Under the pieces are notes generated by a model, which was not told the DNA's origin, searched no databases, and worked only from the letters and a program-made list of their open reading frames with translations. This document shows positions 16,312-24,570 of a stretch of DNA of 64,000 bases, in pieces. Made by a program: the position numbers and the translations under genes. The stretch spans positions 102,696 to 166,695 of the forward strand of contig JBLWXT010000008.1 in the NCBI GenBank assembly GCA_048267305.1. The letters are read 5' to 3'. The stretch is from Owenweeksia sp048267305. Lineage in GTDB: Bacteria; Bacteroidota; Bacteroidia; Flavobacteriales; Schleiferiaceae. Position 1 is the stretch's first letter. Each line of letters opens with the position of its first letter.

Positions 16312-18552
16312 CTATTTCTTCTTTTTCTCTAGAGTATAGTATAGCCCTGCATAAATGTTTCTTCCAAAAATTGGCCCCCAGGCAAAGTTGGTATCAAAGT
16401 ACGCGTCATTTGGGTTTTCGGCATTTATTATGGGGTCATCCTGGCGGAAGTTCAGCAGATTGTCTACACCGGCAAAAATCTCAATGCCATTTTTAAAGGT
16501 TTTATTGATTTGTGCATTTACCGTAAAGAAGTCGTCTGAATATTCAGAACGCTGAAATTGGGCAGGGCTTAAGTCTGTTTTGGGTAGGCGCTTTTCGCCA
16601 AACCAGTTTACCGTAAGGTCAAACTTCCACCCTTTGTCAGTGCGATATCCAAAATTGGTAAAAGCCCTATGAGTAGGGATAAGATAGCTTTGTGCCTGCC
16701 CATCCAAAAACTCATCCCGGGCATCCAGGTATTTATAAGCCAATCGCCATTCAAAATTTTTGAATACCTCATAATCTGCTTGCGCCAAAAAGCTAAAAGA
16801 CTGACTGCCCCTGGTATTGATGAAAAAGGCTTGGGTGGGATCACGGTCTAAATCCACAACCAGTTTATTTTCAAACCAGGTGTAAAATGCATCGGCATTT
16901 AGTTTTAAGAATTTACTTCCGATTGGGATGTTTTGCGAAACACTAAATCCCGAATTCCAGGCTACCTCAGGCTGAATAGGCAGAGCATCAGTAAAGTTAA
17001 GTGTTCGGCTTGAGGCCAAAATGTTGAGGTTTTCAGCAACCGCGTTGGCTGTGCGCTGTCCGCGTCCGCCACCTAATCTAAAGGTGGTGTTTTCGGTAGG
17101 CATATAACGTAAGTTCAGTCTGGGCGTTACATAGGTTTTGTTAAAATAACTGTTGTAATCGCCTCTAATGCCGGCTACCATGGTAAACCGTGCTCCTGGT
17201 TCAAAGGTGTATTCCACATAGGCTCCCGGTACAATTTCCTCGCGCTGCTGGCTGTAGAGAAAACCATCAATATTACTTTCCGTAAGTTGATCCTTTACGT
17301 TTTCCGCCTGTAGCGAAATACCAGCCCTGTATTTATGAACCGTGGTTCCAATTATATCCTGAAAAATAGAATTGAGATAAAAGGCATCCTGATTGGCGGA
17401 ATGTTGTTTTTGCCCAAAGGTTCCCTCATGGTCCTGATGACTTAAACTATAAACCAAACCAAAGCTGCGGAAGGCTTCATTTTTGAAAACGTAACCGTTT
17501 TTCCCGAAAAGTTCCAGTCTGTTGCCATGAGATTCATAGCCCCACAGGCTATCCGCAGGATTCTCGTTGTCAACGTAATCTTTCTGTCCACCAACTTTAT
17601 CACTTTTAATGGCAGATATACCAATTTGCCCCTCCCAACCGCTGGTGGTTTGGTAATGCCAGCGATTGCTGAGGTTTATCTGGCTGCCGGTTGGCATATC
17701 TACAAAGCCATCATCATTCACATCGTTTATGCCTGAGTTGCTACTACCGTGAAGTAGAAAGGCCGTGGATAATTTTTCACCAACATCAAAACTGCTAACC
17801 ACATTTCCTTCTATACGTCCACCTTGATTGCCAAAGGCATTCAGCAACAATCCTGGCGATGTCTCGGGTTTGTAAAACTCCACGTTTATTTGTCCGGTAA
17901 TACTTTCATAGCCGTTGAGTACGGAGCTAAGTCCTTTGGTTACCTGTATACTCTGCACAAAAGGGCCGGGTATGTAAGTAAGTCCGGTGTTGGCATTCAG
18001 CCCACGGGCAAAAGGAATATTCTCACGCTGTATCAGGGCGTACTTCCCTGCCAGTCCCAGCATTTCAATTTGGCGGGTGCCTGTTACGGCATCAGTAAAT
18101 GATACATCCACACTGGCATTGGTTTCAAAGCTTTCGCTGAGGTTACAGCATGCCGCCTTTCGCAATTCCTTATCATCAATTTTATAGGTGAGGTCAGCGC
18201 GCTTCAAATCCACAGAAGTAGCATCTACGCGGCCAATCACATCTATTTCATTTAATTTACTACCGGAGGGCAGTAGAATAAAGTTCATGGTACCCTTGCG
18301 GGAGATGACAATCTTGGTTTGGGTTTTATATCCAATAAAACTTACTACCAACGTATTGGTTTCCGGTACTTTTTCAAGCGAGTATTTACCGTCTTTATCC
18401 GTGATTGTACCAACAGTTGTTCCCTCCCAAAAAACATTGGCACCAGGCAGGGGAGCCGATTTATCATTTTCATAGGTGGTAACCGTACCAGAAATCTGGG
18501 CATAGCCAAGCACTGGCAGTATTGCCAGCATTAGTATTCCAATATATTTCAT
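16312..18552 (-). CDS. TonB-dependent receptor of the heavy-metal cluster
   Basis: 746 residues. Signal peptide 1-18; CarboxypepD_reg-like domain about 20-105; plug about 125-230 with QRENIPFARGLNANTGLTYI and STG-like VLNGYESITGQINVEF; beta-barrel to the C-terminus. Residues KAACCNLSESFETN in the plug contain a Cys-Cys pair, unusual for a plug and compatible with soft-metal contact. It follows the secreted HMA protein by 8 nt and precedes DUF3703 by 2 nt, so all three are one operon. The substrate (copper or another soft metal, or a metal chelate) is inferred from context only. Confidence 0.85.
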   Translation of the reverse strand: MKYIGILMLAILPVLGYAQISGTVTTYENDKSAPLPGANVFWEGTTVGTITDKDGKYSLEKVPETNTLVVSFIGYKTQTKIVISRKGTMNFILLPSGSKLNEIDVIGRVDATSVDLKRADLTYKIDDKELRKAACCNLSESFETNASVDVSFTDAVTGTRQIEMLGLAGKYALIQRENIPFARGLNANTGLTYIPGPFVQSIQVTKGLSSVLNGYESITGQINVEFYKPETSPGLLLNAFGNQGGRIEGNVVSSFDVGEKLSTAFLLHGSSNSGINDVNDDGFVDMPTGSQINLSNRWHYQTTSGWEGQIGISAIKSDKVGGQKDYVDNENPADSLWGYESHGNRLELFGKNGYVFKNEAFRSFGLVYSLSHQDHEGTFGQKQHSANQDAFYLNSIFQDIIGTTVHKYRAGISLQAENVKDQLTESNIDGFLYSQQREEIVPGAYVEYTFEPGARFTMVAGIRGDYNSYFNKTYVTPRLNLRYMPTENTTFRLGGGRGQRTANAVAENLNILASSRTLNFTDALPIQPEVAWNSGFSVSQNIPIGSKFLKLNADAFYTWFENKLVVDLDRDPTQAFFINTRGSQSFSFLAQADYEVFKNFEWRLAYKYLDARDEFLDGQAQSYLIPTHRAFTNFGYRTDKGWKFDLTVNWFGEKRLPKTDLSPAQFQRSEYSDDFFTVNAQINKTFKNGIEIFAGVDNLLNFRQDDPIINAENPNDAYFDTNFAWGPIFGRNIYAGLYYTLEKKKK

Positions 18553-18560
18553 AGCGAGAT

Positions 18561-18920
18561 CTACTTTTTGTGGTCTTCAACCACCTTAGGGTCGCGGTAG
18601 TGGCAGCAGCCGTGTAATCCAAAGTAAGCTTCGTCTGGAGCAGTGTTGTATTCGGTATCATAGCCAGAGGCATTTACAGAATCACTTATTTGCTGAAGAT
18701 TCACCTTTTCTGAATCAAAGCTTAGTGTAAGCACTTTAGAATCCACATCCCAATCAGCGCTATGTACACCATCCATTTCACAGGCTTTTTGAATAGTGCT
18801 TTTGCACATGCCACACACACCATTTACTATCATGGTAGTGTCTGTTTTGGTTTGGCCAAATGTGGTTGAGGCCATTAGCGCTAAGGCAAATACGAAGGAA
18901 AATTTATATAATGAGTTCAT
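18561..18920 (-). CDS. Secreted heavy-metal-associated (HMA) domain protein
   Basis: 119 residues. Signal peptide 1-22, then a single HMA domain: IVNGVCGMCKSTIQKACEM carries the metal-binding Cys36-xx-Cys39, in the position of the MxCxxC loop of copper chaperones. The C-terminal tail adds GLHGCCHYRDPKVVEDH, a second Cys/His-rich metal site not found in minimal HMA proteins. Export means it handles metal in the periplasm, probably passing it to or from the TonB receptor encoded 8 nt downstream. Confidence 0.88.
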   Translation of the reverse strand: MNSLYKFSFVFALALMASTTFGQTKTDTTMIVNGVCGMCKSTIQKACEMDGVHSADWDVDSKVLTLSFDSEKVNLQQISDSVNASGYDTEYNTAPDEAYFGLHGCCHYRDPKVVEDHKK

Positions 18921-18957
18921 TGATTTAATATTTTGATTTTTGGAAAACAGAAAAAAT

Positions 18958-19022
18958 GGCGAGGAAAAACCTCACCCCGTCTCGGCTTAGCCGAGCCACC
19001 CCTATCCTGTGGGAGAGGGGGA
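18958..19022. repeat. Intergenic palindromic repeat-like element
   Basis: A GC-richer block unlike its surroundings: CTCGGCTTAGCCGAG (18981-18995, 7-bp perfect arms) followed by CCACCCCTATCCTGTGGGAGAGGGG with a second partial dyad. It resembles short dispersed intergenic repeats seen in many Bacteroidota genomes. No second copy is in this window. Confidence 0.4.
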
Positions 19023-19026
19023 TCGT

Positions 19027-19482
19027 CTAAATCAAAAAACGCTGTACCTGCACCAAAAGGTTTCGCCCATAGGGCAAGGGTTCAGGTGGTGGAAAGACGA
19101 AGGATTTAGTGTGATTTGAATTTTGTTGTGATAGAGCGGCTAAGGAAACTCTCAAAGGGGCTACGTTAGCCGGGCTAAAGCTCAGTTGTTTTTTAACGCT
19201 GCTAATAACATCAATTCCTGCAAAGGCCAGGTTTTCGTCATCACAGCAGCCCATATCAATAGATGAAGCGGGCTTTTCGCAGGTATCATTAGTTTGCATT
19301 CCGCAGTCATCAGGCAGGGAGTAAAAACTCTCATCCATAAGCATACCCATGCAATAGTGGCGGTTTACCGAAAATCCCACGGAGGAGAATAACAGTACCG
19401 CTATCATAGCAATGGAAAATATGCCTCTGATTTTTTTCACAGCCACAAATGTATCAATTCTAATGCCTTTCATTTTATACAA
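19027..19482 (-). CDS. HYC_CC_PP family protein
   Basis: 151 residues. One membrane-spanning or signal segment (about 20-38) leads straight into RHYCMG (His42-Tyr43-Cys44). A CC pair is at 79-80 in IDMGCCDDEN, and a proline stretch PPPEPLP is near 134. The order HYC, CC, PP names this small Bacteroidota family, commonly found in metal-responsive loci. Probably an envelope metal-binding protein. It lies 23 nt downstream of the AraC-type regulator and so is likely co-transcribed with it. Confidence 0.85.
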   Translation of the reverse strand: MYKMKGIRIDTFVAVKKIRGIFSIAMIAVLLFSSVGFSVNRHYCMGMLMDESFYSLPDDCGMQTNDTCEKPASSIDMGCCDDENLAFAGIDVISSVKKQLSFSPANVAPLRVSLAALSQQNSNHTKSFVFPPPEPLPYGRNLLVQVQRFLI

Positions 19483-19505
19483 TTAGGGAATGCATTTATA
19501 CAGGG

Positions 19506-20072
19506 CTATACTTCATCCAGTTTTTTTCGTCCTGATACCCCGAGTTTCTTGAAGGCGGAGGGCGTCATGCCTGTTATTTTTTTAAACTGAGCAGAGAGAT
19601 GTGCCACGCTGCTATAGCCCAGTTTAAATCCAATTTCCGATAAGGTTAGCTCATCATAAATCAGTAATTCCTTTACTTTTTCAATCCGCTGTTGAATGTA
19701 GTATTGCTCAATGGTGCGGCCCTCTACTGTGCTAAAAAGCTTGCTCAGGCTGCTGTACTCTTTATTCAGGTGAACACTTAAATGGCCGCTCAAAGTGTGG
19801 TCGGTATAGTCTTGGGCATTTTGCACAAAACTTATTACCTCACTTTTTATCTTGTTTATGAGTTGGCTGTCGCGGTCTTCTAAAAGTTCAAAGCCCGCTT
19901 GTTGCAATCGTGTGGAGAGTTGCTTTTTTTCGTTCACTTTGAGTAGCTTACTCAAGCTCACTTCACCCAGTTTGATCTCATTAAATGGAAGTTTTAAGTC
20001 ATTCAAAATATCTTCCACACTGCTTTTGCAGCGATCACAAACCATGTTTTTGATGTAGAGGGGGTAGGGCAT
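19506..20072 (-). CDS. AraC-family regulator with N-terminal HMA-like CxxC domain
   Basis: 188 residues. Residues 5-70 resemble a heavy-metal-associated fold: LYIKNMVCDRCKSSVEDIL places Cys12-xx-Cys15 in the HMA loop position. Residues ~85-185 form the AraC double helix-turn-helix: KVKELLIYDELTLSEIGFKL, then GYSSVAHLSAQFKKITGMTPS with the family's FKKxTGMTPSxFKK signature. A fused metal-binding sensor and DNA-binding domain suggests direct metal-responsive activation of the genes downstream (19482 to 15932). Divergent from the orphan gene at 20184. Confidence 0.88.
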   Translation of the reverse strand: MPYPLYIKNMVCDRCKSSVEDILNDLKLPFNEIKLGEVSLSKLLKVNEKKQLSTRLQQAGFELLEDRDSQLINKIKSEVISFVQNAQDYTDHTLSGHLSVHLNKEYSSLSKLFSTVEGRTIEQYYIQQRIEKVKELLIYDELTLSEIGFKLGYSSVAHLSAQFKKITGMTPSAFKKLGVSGRKKLDEV

Positions 20073-20090
20073 ACAGCGTATTTTAACCCA

Positions 20091-20156
20091 AATGTAAGGG
20101 AAGTCGGTAACGAAAAAGGATGTTTTGAAGAAACATTTGAGTTTTCAAATTACATT
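20091..20156. promoter_or_regulatory. Spaced inverted repeat in divergent promoter
   Basis: AATGTAA (20091-20097) and TTACATT (20150-20156) are exact inverted repeats flanking the divergent AraC/orphan intergenic region. Possible regulator binding sites. Confidence 0.25.
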
Positions 20157-20183
20157 CGTTTCCGAACCTAAAACTACGCATCT

Positions 20184-21917
20184 ATGAAAAGAGCTGTATT
20201 TGTCGTTTTTCTGGCTTTAGCCATTACTTCATCTTATGGGCAGGAGGAAAAGAAAAAGTTTAAAAAACCAAAATTCAATATAGGAGAGAGGTTAGGAGAT
20301 CTTGCCGGAAACCTGATGACTTCTAAAACTTCAAACCTTGCAGAGACATCGCCTGTGGCTTCTTTAGTAATTGGAGTGTACAATGCCGAAACGGGCACTT
20401 CTGAAGCCAATTATTTTCCGGAAGGAACAGCCGAGGGTGATCATATGATCTTCGTTACCTTTTTTAAGAATGATGGAGTAGGCCTGTTGAAGTTAGAAGG
20501 TGAAGTAAAAGTGGATAGTGTCGCTTTGGATTATGTGGGTATGGGCTCCTACGTAATGCGTTTTGAAAAGCCTGTAACGGAGAATAAAGTGATAAGGGTG
20601 AAGACCCTTACCGGAGATGAAGCTACCATTGAAATTGAGCCAATTCCTGAAATTGAAATATTGGAGATAAACGGGGATCCAACGCTTCCGATAATAGATT
20701 TGAATGAAGATTTAAGGATAAAGTTTACCCATCCCGCAGGAGCGGAGGGTACCAATGTAAAAGTGGGGCTGCTTACCGATATAATGGGCGCAAGGGCATG
20801 GAATTACTTCGCTGATTTTAAATCTACCGATAAGGAGGTGATAATACCAAAGGAGGCATTTAGCAATCTGGAGATAAACGGAAAGCTTGGAGCCGGACAG
20901 GTAAATAAAGGGATGACTTACTTAACAGTAACCCGGGAGCGAGTGGTGGAGCAAAGCAAGGCTAAGGAAGGGCAGATAACGGGAAGCTGCGGTAAGGTGA
21001 AATTACAAACAACAGCCTATGGCTCAAAACCGGTTATTGTAAAAGGCAAACAAGAGGAAGGCGTGATTAGCGAACTTAAATTTTCGGGCCGTCACAGAGG
21101 TAAATACTCCTATGCCATTTATAAGCCCAATGCCCGCACGGGGATACCTTTTTCACGAGGTAGTAATTTTGGGCTGGCCTCTTTCAGCATAAGCGGGAGG
21201 ACTTATAAAAAGGAAACCAATAGTGGCTCTAACACATGGACTGTGGGTAATACCAGATATACGCAGAGTTGGGTGCGGACTACTACCTATCAGTTTCCAC
21301 AATTGGCGGATAGCCATTGGGATAATGTGATGGACAAGTTTTACAAGGACTTTGTGAAGGTGTTTAATACACAATTCAATATTCAGTATGTGCCGGTTGA
21401 GACGGTTACTTCTACAACTCAATATGCTGAAACCTTTGGGAACTCAGAATACAATACCGATAAAAAAATTGCCAATACCTATAAGGACACTCGCAGGGTT
21501 TCGCCTCAATCTCTGGGTGAGGTTTTTTCCAGTTTAAGTTCCAGCCAATCGGGCGATACTAAAACCGTATTGATGATGAAGGAAGCTGGAATTGATGGTA
21601 TGGTAAGTATGGCGTTGACCTTTGATATTGGAGCGGACAAGGATGATAAAATTATTTTAATACCTACCCTTACTTTTTCTGTAAAGGGAATGGATGAAAC
21701 CAAAGACAACCGCGAAGGAACTTATGCGGAAGGAAGGATAACCCTAAATCAAGGGGTGCCATTTTCGGAGGAGGCCTTAAAAAGTAATCCCGATTATCTA
21801 TATACCATTCTCAATGCGCCAGAGCTTTTGGGTACACTAAAGTTTATGCTGGAAAACCTAAGGCTGAAAGAAGTGGAAATGGGCTATGATAAGATTTGGA
21901 GTATAGGGGAGGAGTAA
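20184..21917 (+). CDS. Orphan exported protein of 577 residues
   Basis: Signal peptide 1-19 (SSYGQ), followed by a basic stretch EEKKKFKKPKF. The body contains beta-rich domains: residues ~60-165 with a repeated 'VALDYVGMGSYVMRFEKP'-type strand pattern, ~165-275 Ig-like, and ~285-500 with aromatic/Thr-rich segments (SNTWTVGNTRYTQSWVRTTT). The C-terminal part lies without a T9SS motif. No family recognised. It is monocistronic, ends at a terminator, and has ordinary codon use. Probably periplasmic or surface lipid-free protein. Confidence 0.6.
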   Translation: MKRAVFVVFLALAITSSYGQEEKKKFKKPKFNIGERLGDLAGNLMTSKTSNLAETSPVASLVIGVYNAETGTSEANYFPEGTAEGDHMIFVTFFKNDGVGLLKLEGEVKVDSVALDYVGMGSYVMRFEKPVTENKVIRVKTLTGDEATIEIEPIPEIEILEINGDPTLPIIDLNEDLRIKFTHPAGAEGTNVKVGLLTDIMGARAWNYFADFKSTDKEVIIPKEAFSNLEINGKLGAGQVNKGMTYLTVTRERVVEQSKAKEGQITGSCGKVKLQTTAYGSKPVIVKGKQEEGVISELKFSGRHRGKYSYAIYKPNARTGIPFSRGSNFGLASFSISGRTYKKETNSGSNTWTVGNTRYTQSWVRTTTYQFPQLADSHWDNVMDKFYKDFVKVFNTQFNIQYVPVETVTSTTQYAETFGNSEYNTDKKIANTYKDTRRVSPQSLGEVFSSLSSSQSGDTKTVLMMKEAGIDGMVSMALTFDIGADKDDKIILIPTLTFSVKGMDETKDNREGTYAEGRITLNQGVPFSEEALKSNPDYLYTILNAPELLGTLKFMLENLRLKEVEMGYDKIWSIGEE

Positions 21918-21933
21918 ATTACTTCCTAAAGTC

Positions 21934-21976
21934 AAAAAAAAAGAGATTGCCTTTTCAGACAGCCTCTTTTTTTTGT
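21934..21976 (+). terminator. Rho-independent terminator
   Basis: A-rich AAAAAGAG arm pairs with CTCTTTTT; imperfect interior; eight T residues at the end. Confidence 0.55.
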
Positions 21977-22065
21977 GGAGTTAGCTTTAAAGGTTTTTGT
22001 GAAAGGCTCATATCTTCATAACCAATCAATATTGAGCCTTGCCATCTATTACCATAATAAACTTG

Positions 22066-22515
22066 CTATGCTTTAAGAAGGTGCTTCAGTTTTTCAGATT
22101 CCAGCATATGCTCCGTAATGTTGAATACAAGGGTTTTGAGTTCCTTTACGGAAGCCTCAAACTCATTGTACTCGTTTTCCACGGCAGTGTACTCCTCAAG
22201 CAATAGTGCTTCATTGTGACTTGACTCCAAATCAATAAACTCACCAATGCGTTTGAAGAGGGTTTTGCAATCAGCTGTCAGCTTTGAAATTTCATTTTCC
22301 TTAAGGCTAATGTCAGCCGCCATTTTCCGCATTTCATCGAGTTTGGCATCACTAATCAACAGGATGAAATACCTGTCGAGTATGCGCTTGAAAAAGCGCA
22401 GCTCATCCCGGTGAAAGTCGAGATTTGATTGCCATACTTCTGCTTGCCGGTATAGTCCCTGCCATTCATCTACGCTCAGCATATTGTTGCTTGTTGTTGA
22501 TTCTGTTGCTTTCAT
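22066..22515 (-). CDS. Hypothetical helical (coiled-coil) cytoplasmic protein
   Basis: 149 residues from the ATG at 22515. An upstream in-frame extension (to 22644) overlaps the end of the YceI gene and has no helical pattern, so it was rejected. The protein is nearly all alpha-helical with heptad-like spacing (WQSNLDFHRDELRFFKRIL, EMRKMAADISLKENEISKL). No enzyme motif. Similar helical proteins occur in Bacteroidota next to YceI genes, function unknown. Spacing of 44 nt from YceI suggests one operon. Confidence 0.6.
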   Translation of the reverse strand: MKATESTTSNNMLSVDEWQGLYRQAEVWQSNLDFHRDELRFFKRILDRYFILLISDAKLDEMRKMAADISLKENEISKLTADCKTLFKRIGEFIDLESSHNEALLLEEYTAVENEYNEFEASVKELKTLVFNITEHMLESEKLKHLLKA

Positions 22516-22559
22516 TTTGGCTAATATTTGTAGTTTATATTCTTTGTGATAACCATTGG

Positions 22560-23189
22560 TTATTTCACCGGAATGCTGAGGCTCACATCTACATCGGGCC
22601 AAAGCTTTGATCTGCCATCCACCCCCTTGTGAAGGTCGTAACATACGGTGTTTAATGAATCCATGGCTTCTTTTCCTTTCCAGAGCAATAAATCCAAACT
22701 GGTGTTCAGAAACACGGTATCGCTTTTAAGAGAATAGTTAAAATCCAGATTGTTGGGTATTTCATTCATCGTCAATTCCATAACGCCCTTGCCGCTATCG
22801 GCACTAATTATTTTGGCGGTAATAACCTCAGTGTTAAATACCTTAAAAAAACTGTCTCTCAACTTGGCGTCCCTAATCTCATTATTTGAATTAACGGAAG
22901 TGGTTGCAATAGTCATTTTAGCTCCCGTCAATAGCTCTTCAATGGTGCTGGAATTGTTTCTCAACCTGGCCGTGCAATTATCAAATACTCCGCTTACACC
23001 CAGCTTATCGGTAAATTTATAGGCTGTCCATTTCAGTTCCAGGTTTGATACATCTGCGGTGTATGTATCTGGGGTTGTAGTAGTTTCTTCTTGTGATGTG
23101 GATTCGGAGTTGCTGCTATCGGGGCTTGAGCAAGCCGATAAAGAGAGTAGCAGAACGAACAGGCCGGAAAAAGTTGAAATTGCTTTCAT
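22560..23189 (-). CDS. YceI-family lipoprotein
   Basis: 209 residues. The signal peptide ends in a lipobox (LSACSS, Cys20), followed by a Ser/Thr-rich linker (21-45), so it is lipid-anchored. The rest is a YceI lipocalin-like barrel: LELKWTAYKFTDKLGVSG, then GAKMTIATTSVNSNNEIRD..KLRDSFF, the region matching the 'pxsxxTgnxxRDxHL' motif of the family. YceI proteins bind polyisoprenoids or amphiphiles. First gene of a probable two-gene unit with the helical protein. Confidence 0.88.
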   Translation of the reverse strand: MKAISTFSGLFVLLLSLSACSSPDSSNSESTSQEETTTTPDTYTADVSNLELKWTAYKFTDKLGVSGVFDNCTARLRNNSSTIEELLTGAKMTIATTSVNSNNEIRDAKLRDSFFKVFNTEVITAKIISADSGKGVMELTMNEIPNNLDFNYSLKSDTVFLNTSLDLLLWKGKEAMDSLNTVCYDLHKGVDGRSKLWPDVDVSLSIPVK

Positions 23190-23488
23190 TTTTGAATTTG
23201 TTATTTATGATTAAGTTTAATTTACTGTATACCTATTCCATTTCTTGTTAATCAAAACAGGCTGTAGTTGAGGATTTGTTTCAAAGGTACTTCTGTGCTT
23301 TGTAATAGAGTTTAAAAACAAATGCTTTGGCCACCAAATTTCTACAATTCCTTTTAAAAGCTATGTGGAGAGGCCACTACAGTATGGTTACTATTTTTCT
23401 TGTTCAGTTTAGGAAAAACCAGAAAGCCCTTTCGGCCGTGTTTACATGGGTATTTACCTCATAACAGGGTGTGGCCATTGTTAAAAGT

Positions 23489-23881
23489 TTAAATATTATT
23501 TAAAACCTTCATTAGTTTTTCCTGAACATCTTTCGCAGCAGTTTCTAAATCAGCGTTTCCAACAGCACCCATAGCGGCAGATGGATCAATAACAGCAATT
23601 TCAACATCGCCATTTGCTAATTCACGTAGCGTAACATTGCAAGGTAGCATGGTGCTTATGGTTGGTTCTATACTGATTACCTTATCAGCATAAGCAGGAT
23701 TGCAGGCACCTAAAATGAGGTGAGGCAAATAATCTTTGCCCAGTTTCTTTTTCATCGTGGCTTGTATGTCAATTTCGGTAAGCACCCCAAAACCTTCCTT
23801 TTTCAGTTCCTCTTCCACCTTTGGGCGAATAGCAGCAACGGTGGTTCCGCTAATTGTTTTTGAATTATAGTATTTCATCAT
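23489..23881 (-). CDS. DUF302 domain protein
   Basis: 130 residues, no signal peptide. It matches DUF302 (PF03625): an N-terminal helix (KVEEELKKEGFGVLTEIDIQ), then KLGKDYLPHLILGACNPAYADK with the conserved 'GACNP' cysteine, then STMLPCNVTLREL with a second conserved cysteine (MLPCNV) and VAVIDP. The two cysteines suggest a redox or metal function; none is established. Two Fnr-geometry sites lie about 160-190 nt upstream. Confidence 0.9.
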   Translation of the reverse strand: MMKYYNSKTISGTTVAAIRPKVEEELKKEGFGVLTEIDIQATMKKKLGKDYLPHLILGACNPAYADKVISIEPTISTMLPCNVTLRELANGDVEIAVIDPSAAMGAVGNADLETAAKDVQEKLMKVLNNI

Positions 23882-24570
23882 CTGTGTATTTGATCTTTTG
23901 GAGGATTCTCAATCAACGCCAAGAATGGTTTTTGGTTTGGAAGAATCAACTGCAGCAGGATACCTTCTGTTCTTTAGGCTCTTCCATGATATTCCGATTT
24001 TAATTGGTAAATGTTGTTAAATGTTTTTCAGTTTTTCACTGATTTAGATCACTTGGCGGCTGATTTTTATCAGCCGGCTATCAATTGAGGGAAGAGGAGG
24101 TAGCCAAAATGTAAATGCCATGCTATAAATTTTTTACATCACTGGCCATAAGTTGATAGTGTTAAAGATGGGTATTCTTATAAGCTATTGATTGGCGTAT
24201 AAGTTTTATCATAAAAGGGTGTATACTACCGTATACGGAGGATCGGTTGAGCATTATTAAATCGTGATGACAATCTACGGTTTCTTGGGAGATCACGGAT
24301 TATGAAAATTGATTTTACCAACCATTCATAAGTTGGCGTATCGTATGGCCAAGCTATTTGGAGCTTGCATACACTTAAAAGGTATTCCGGTAAAACCGAT
24401 ACGAGGTAGTTTTACTTCTGTATCCCCTTAATAGCTTACGCTTTTCGCCTAATAGAAGGATAAACTTCCTTTAGGTCGATTTATCTATATTTAAAGCTGC
24501 TTAACCTCCCTTTATGCATCCGTAGAGGTATTTATCTACTTAACACAAGTGTAGCCTCATCCTTTATAAA
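23882..24570. other. Gap of 690 nt: regulatory region of DUF302, otherwise empty
   Basis: It holds two Fnr-like boxes (24040-24051, 24061-24072) and a minus-strand 13-codon frame at 23946-23987 ending in CCS. From 24080 to 24570 no gene, repeat or hairpin stood out; the sequence is AT-rich with stops in every frame. Confidence 0.5.
24040..24072. promoter_or_regulatory. Tandem Crp/Fnr-type boxes
   Basis: TGAT-TTAG-ATCA at 24040-24051 and TGAT-TTTT-ATCA at 24061-24072, centres 21 bp apart (two helical turns). The second lies inside an 8-bp perfect hairpin CGGCTGAT/ATCAGCCG. Placement suits activation of a minus-strand transcript toward DUF302. Confidence 0.5.

Noticed and set aside
22516..22644. 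Longer start for the helical protein
   Set aside because: It overlaps the YceI gene and gives a sequence without the helical pattern; the ATG at 22515 is better.
24057..24076. Hairpin as terminator
   Set aside because: The 8-bp stem has no T-tract and is centred on an Fnr-like box, so an operator is more likely.
24181..24560. Possible gene or old element upstream of the esterase pseudogene
   Set aside because: Translated in several frames; only short stretches between stops and no recognisable motif.
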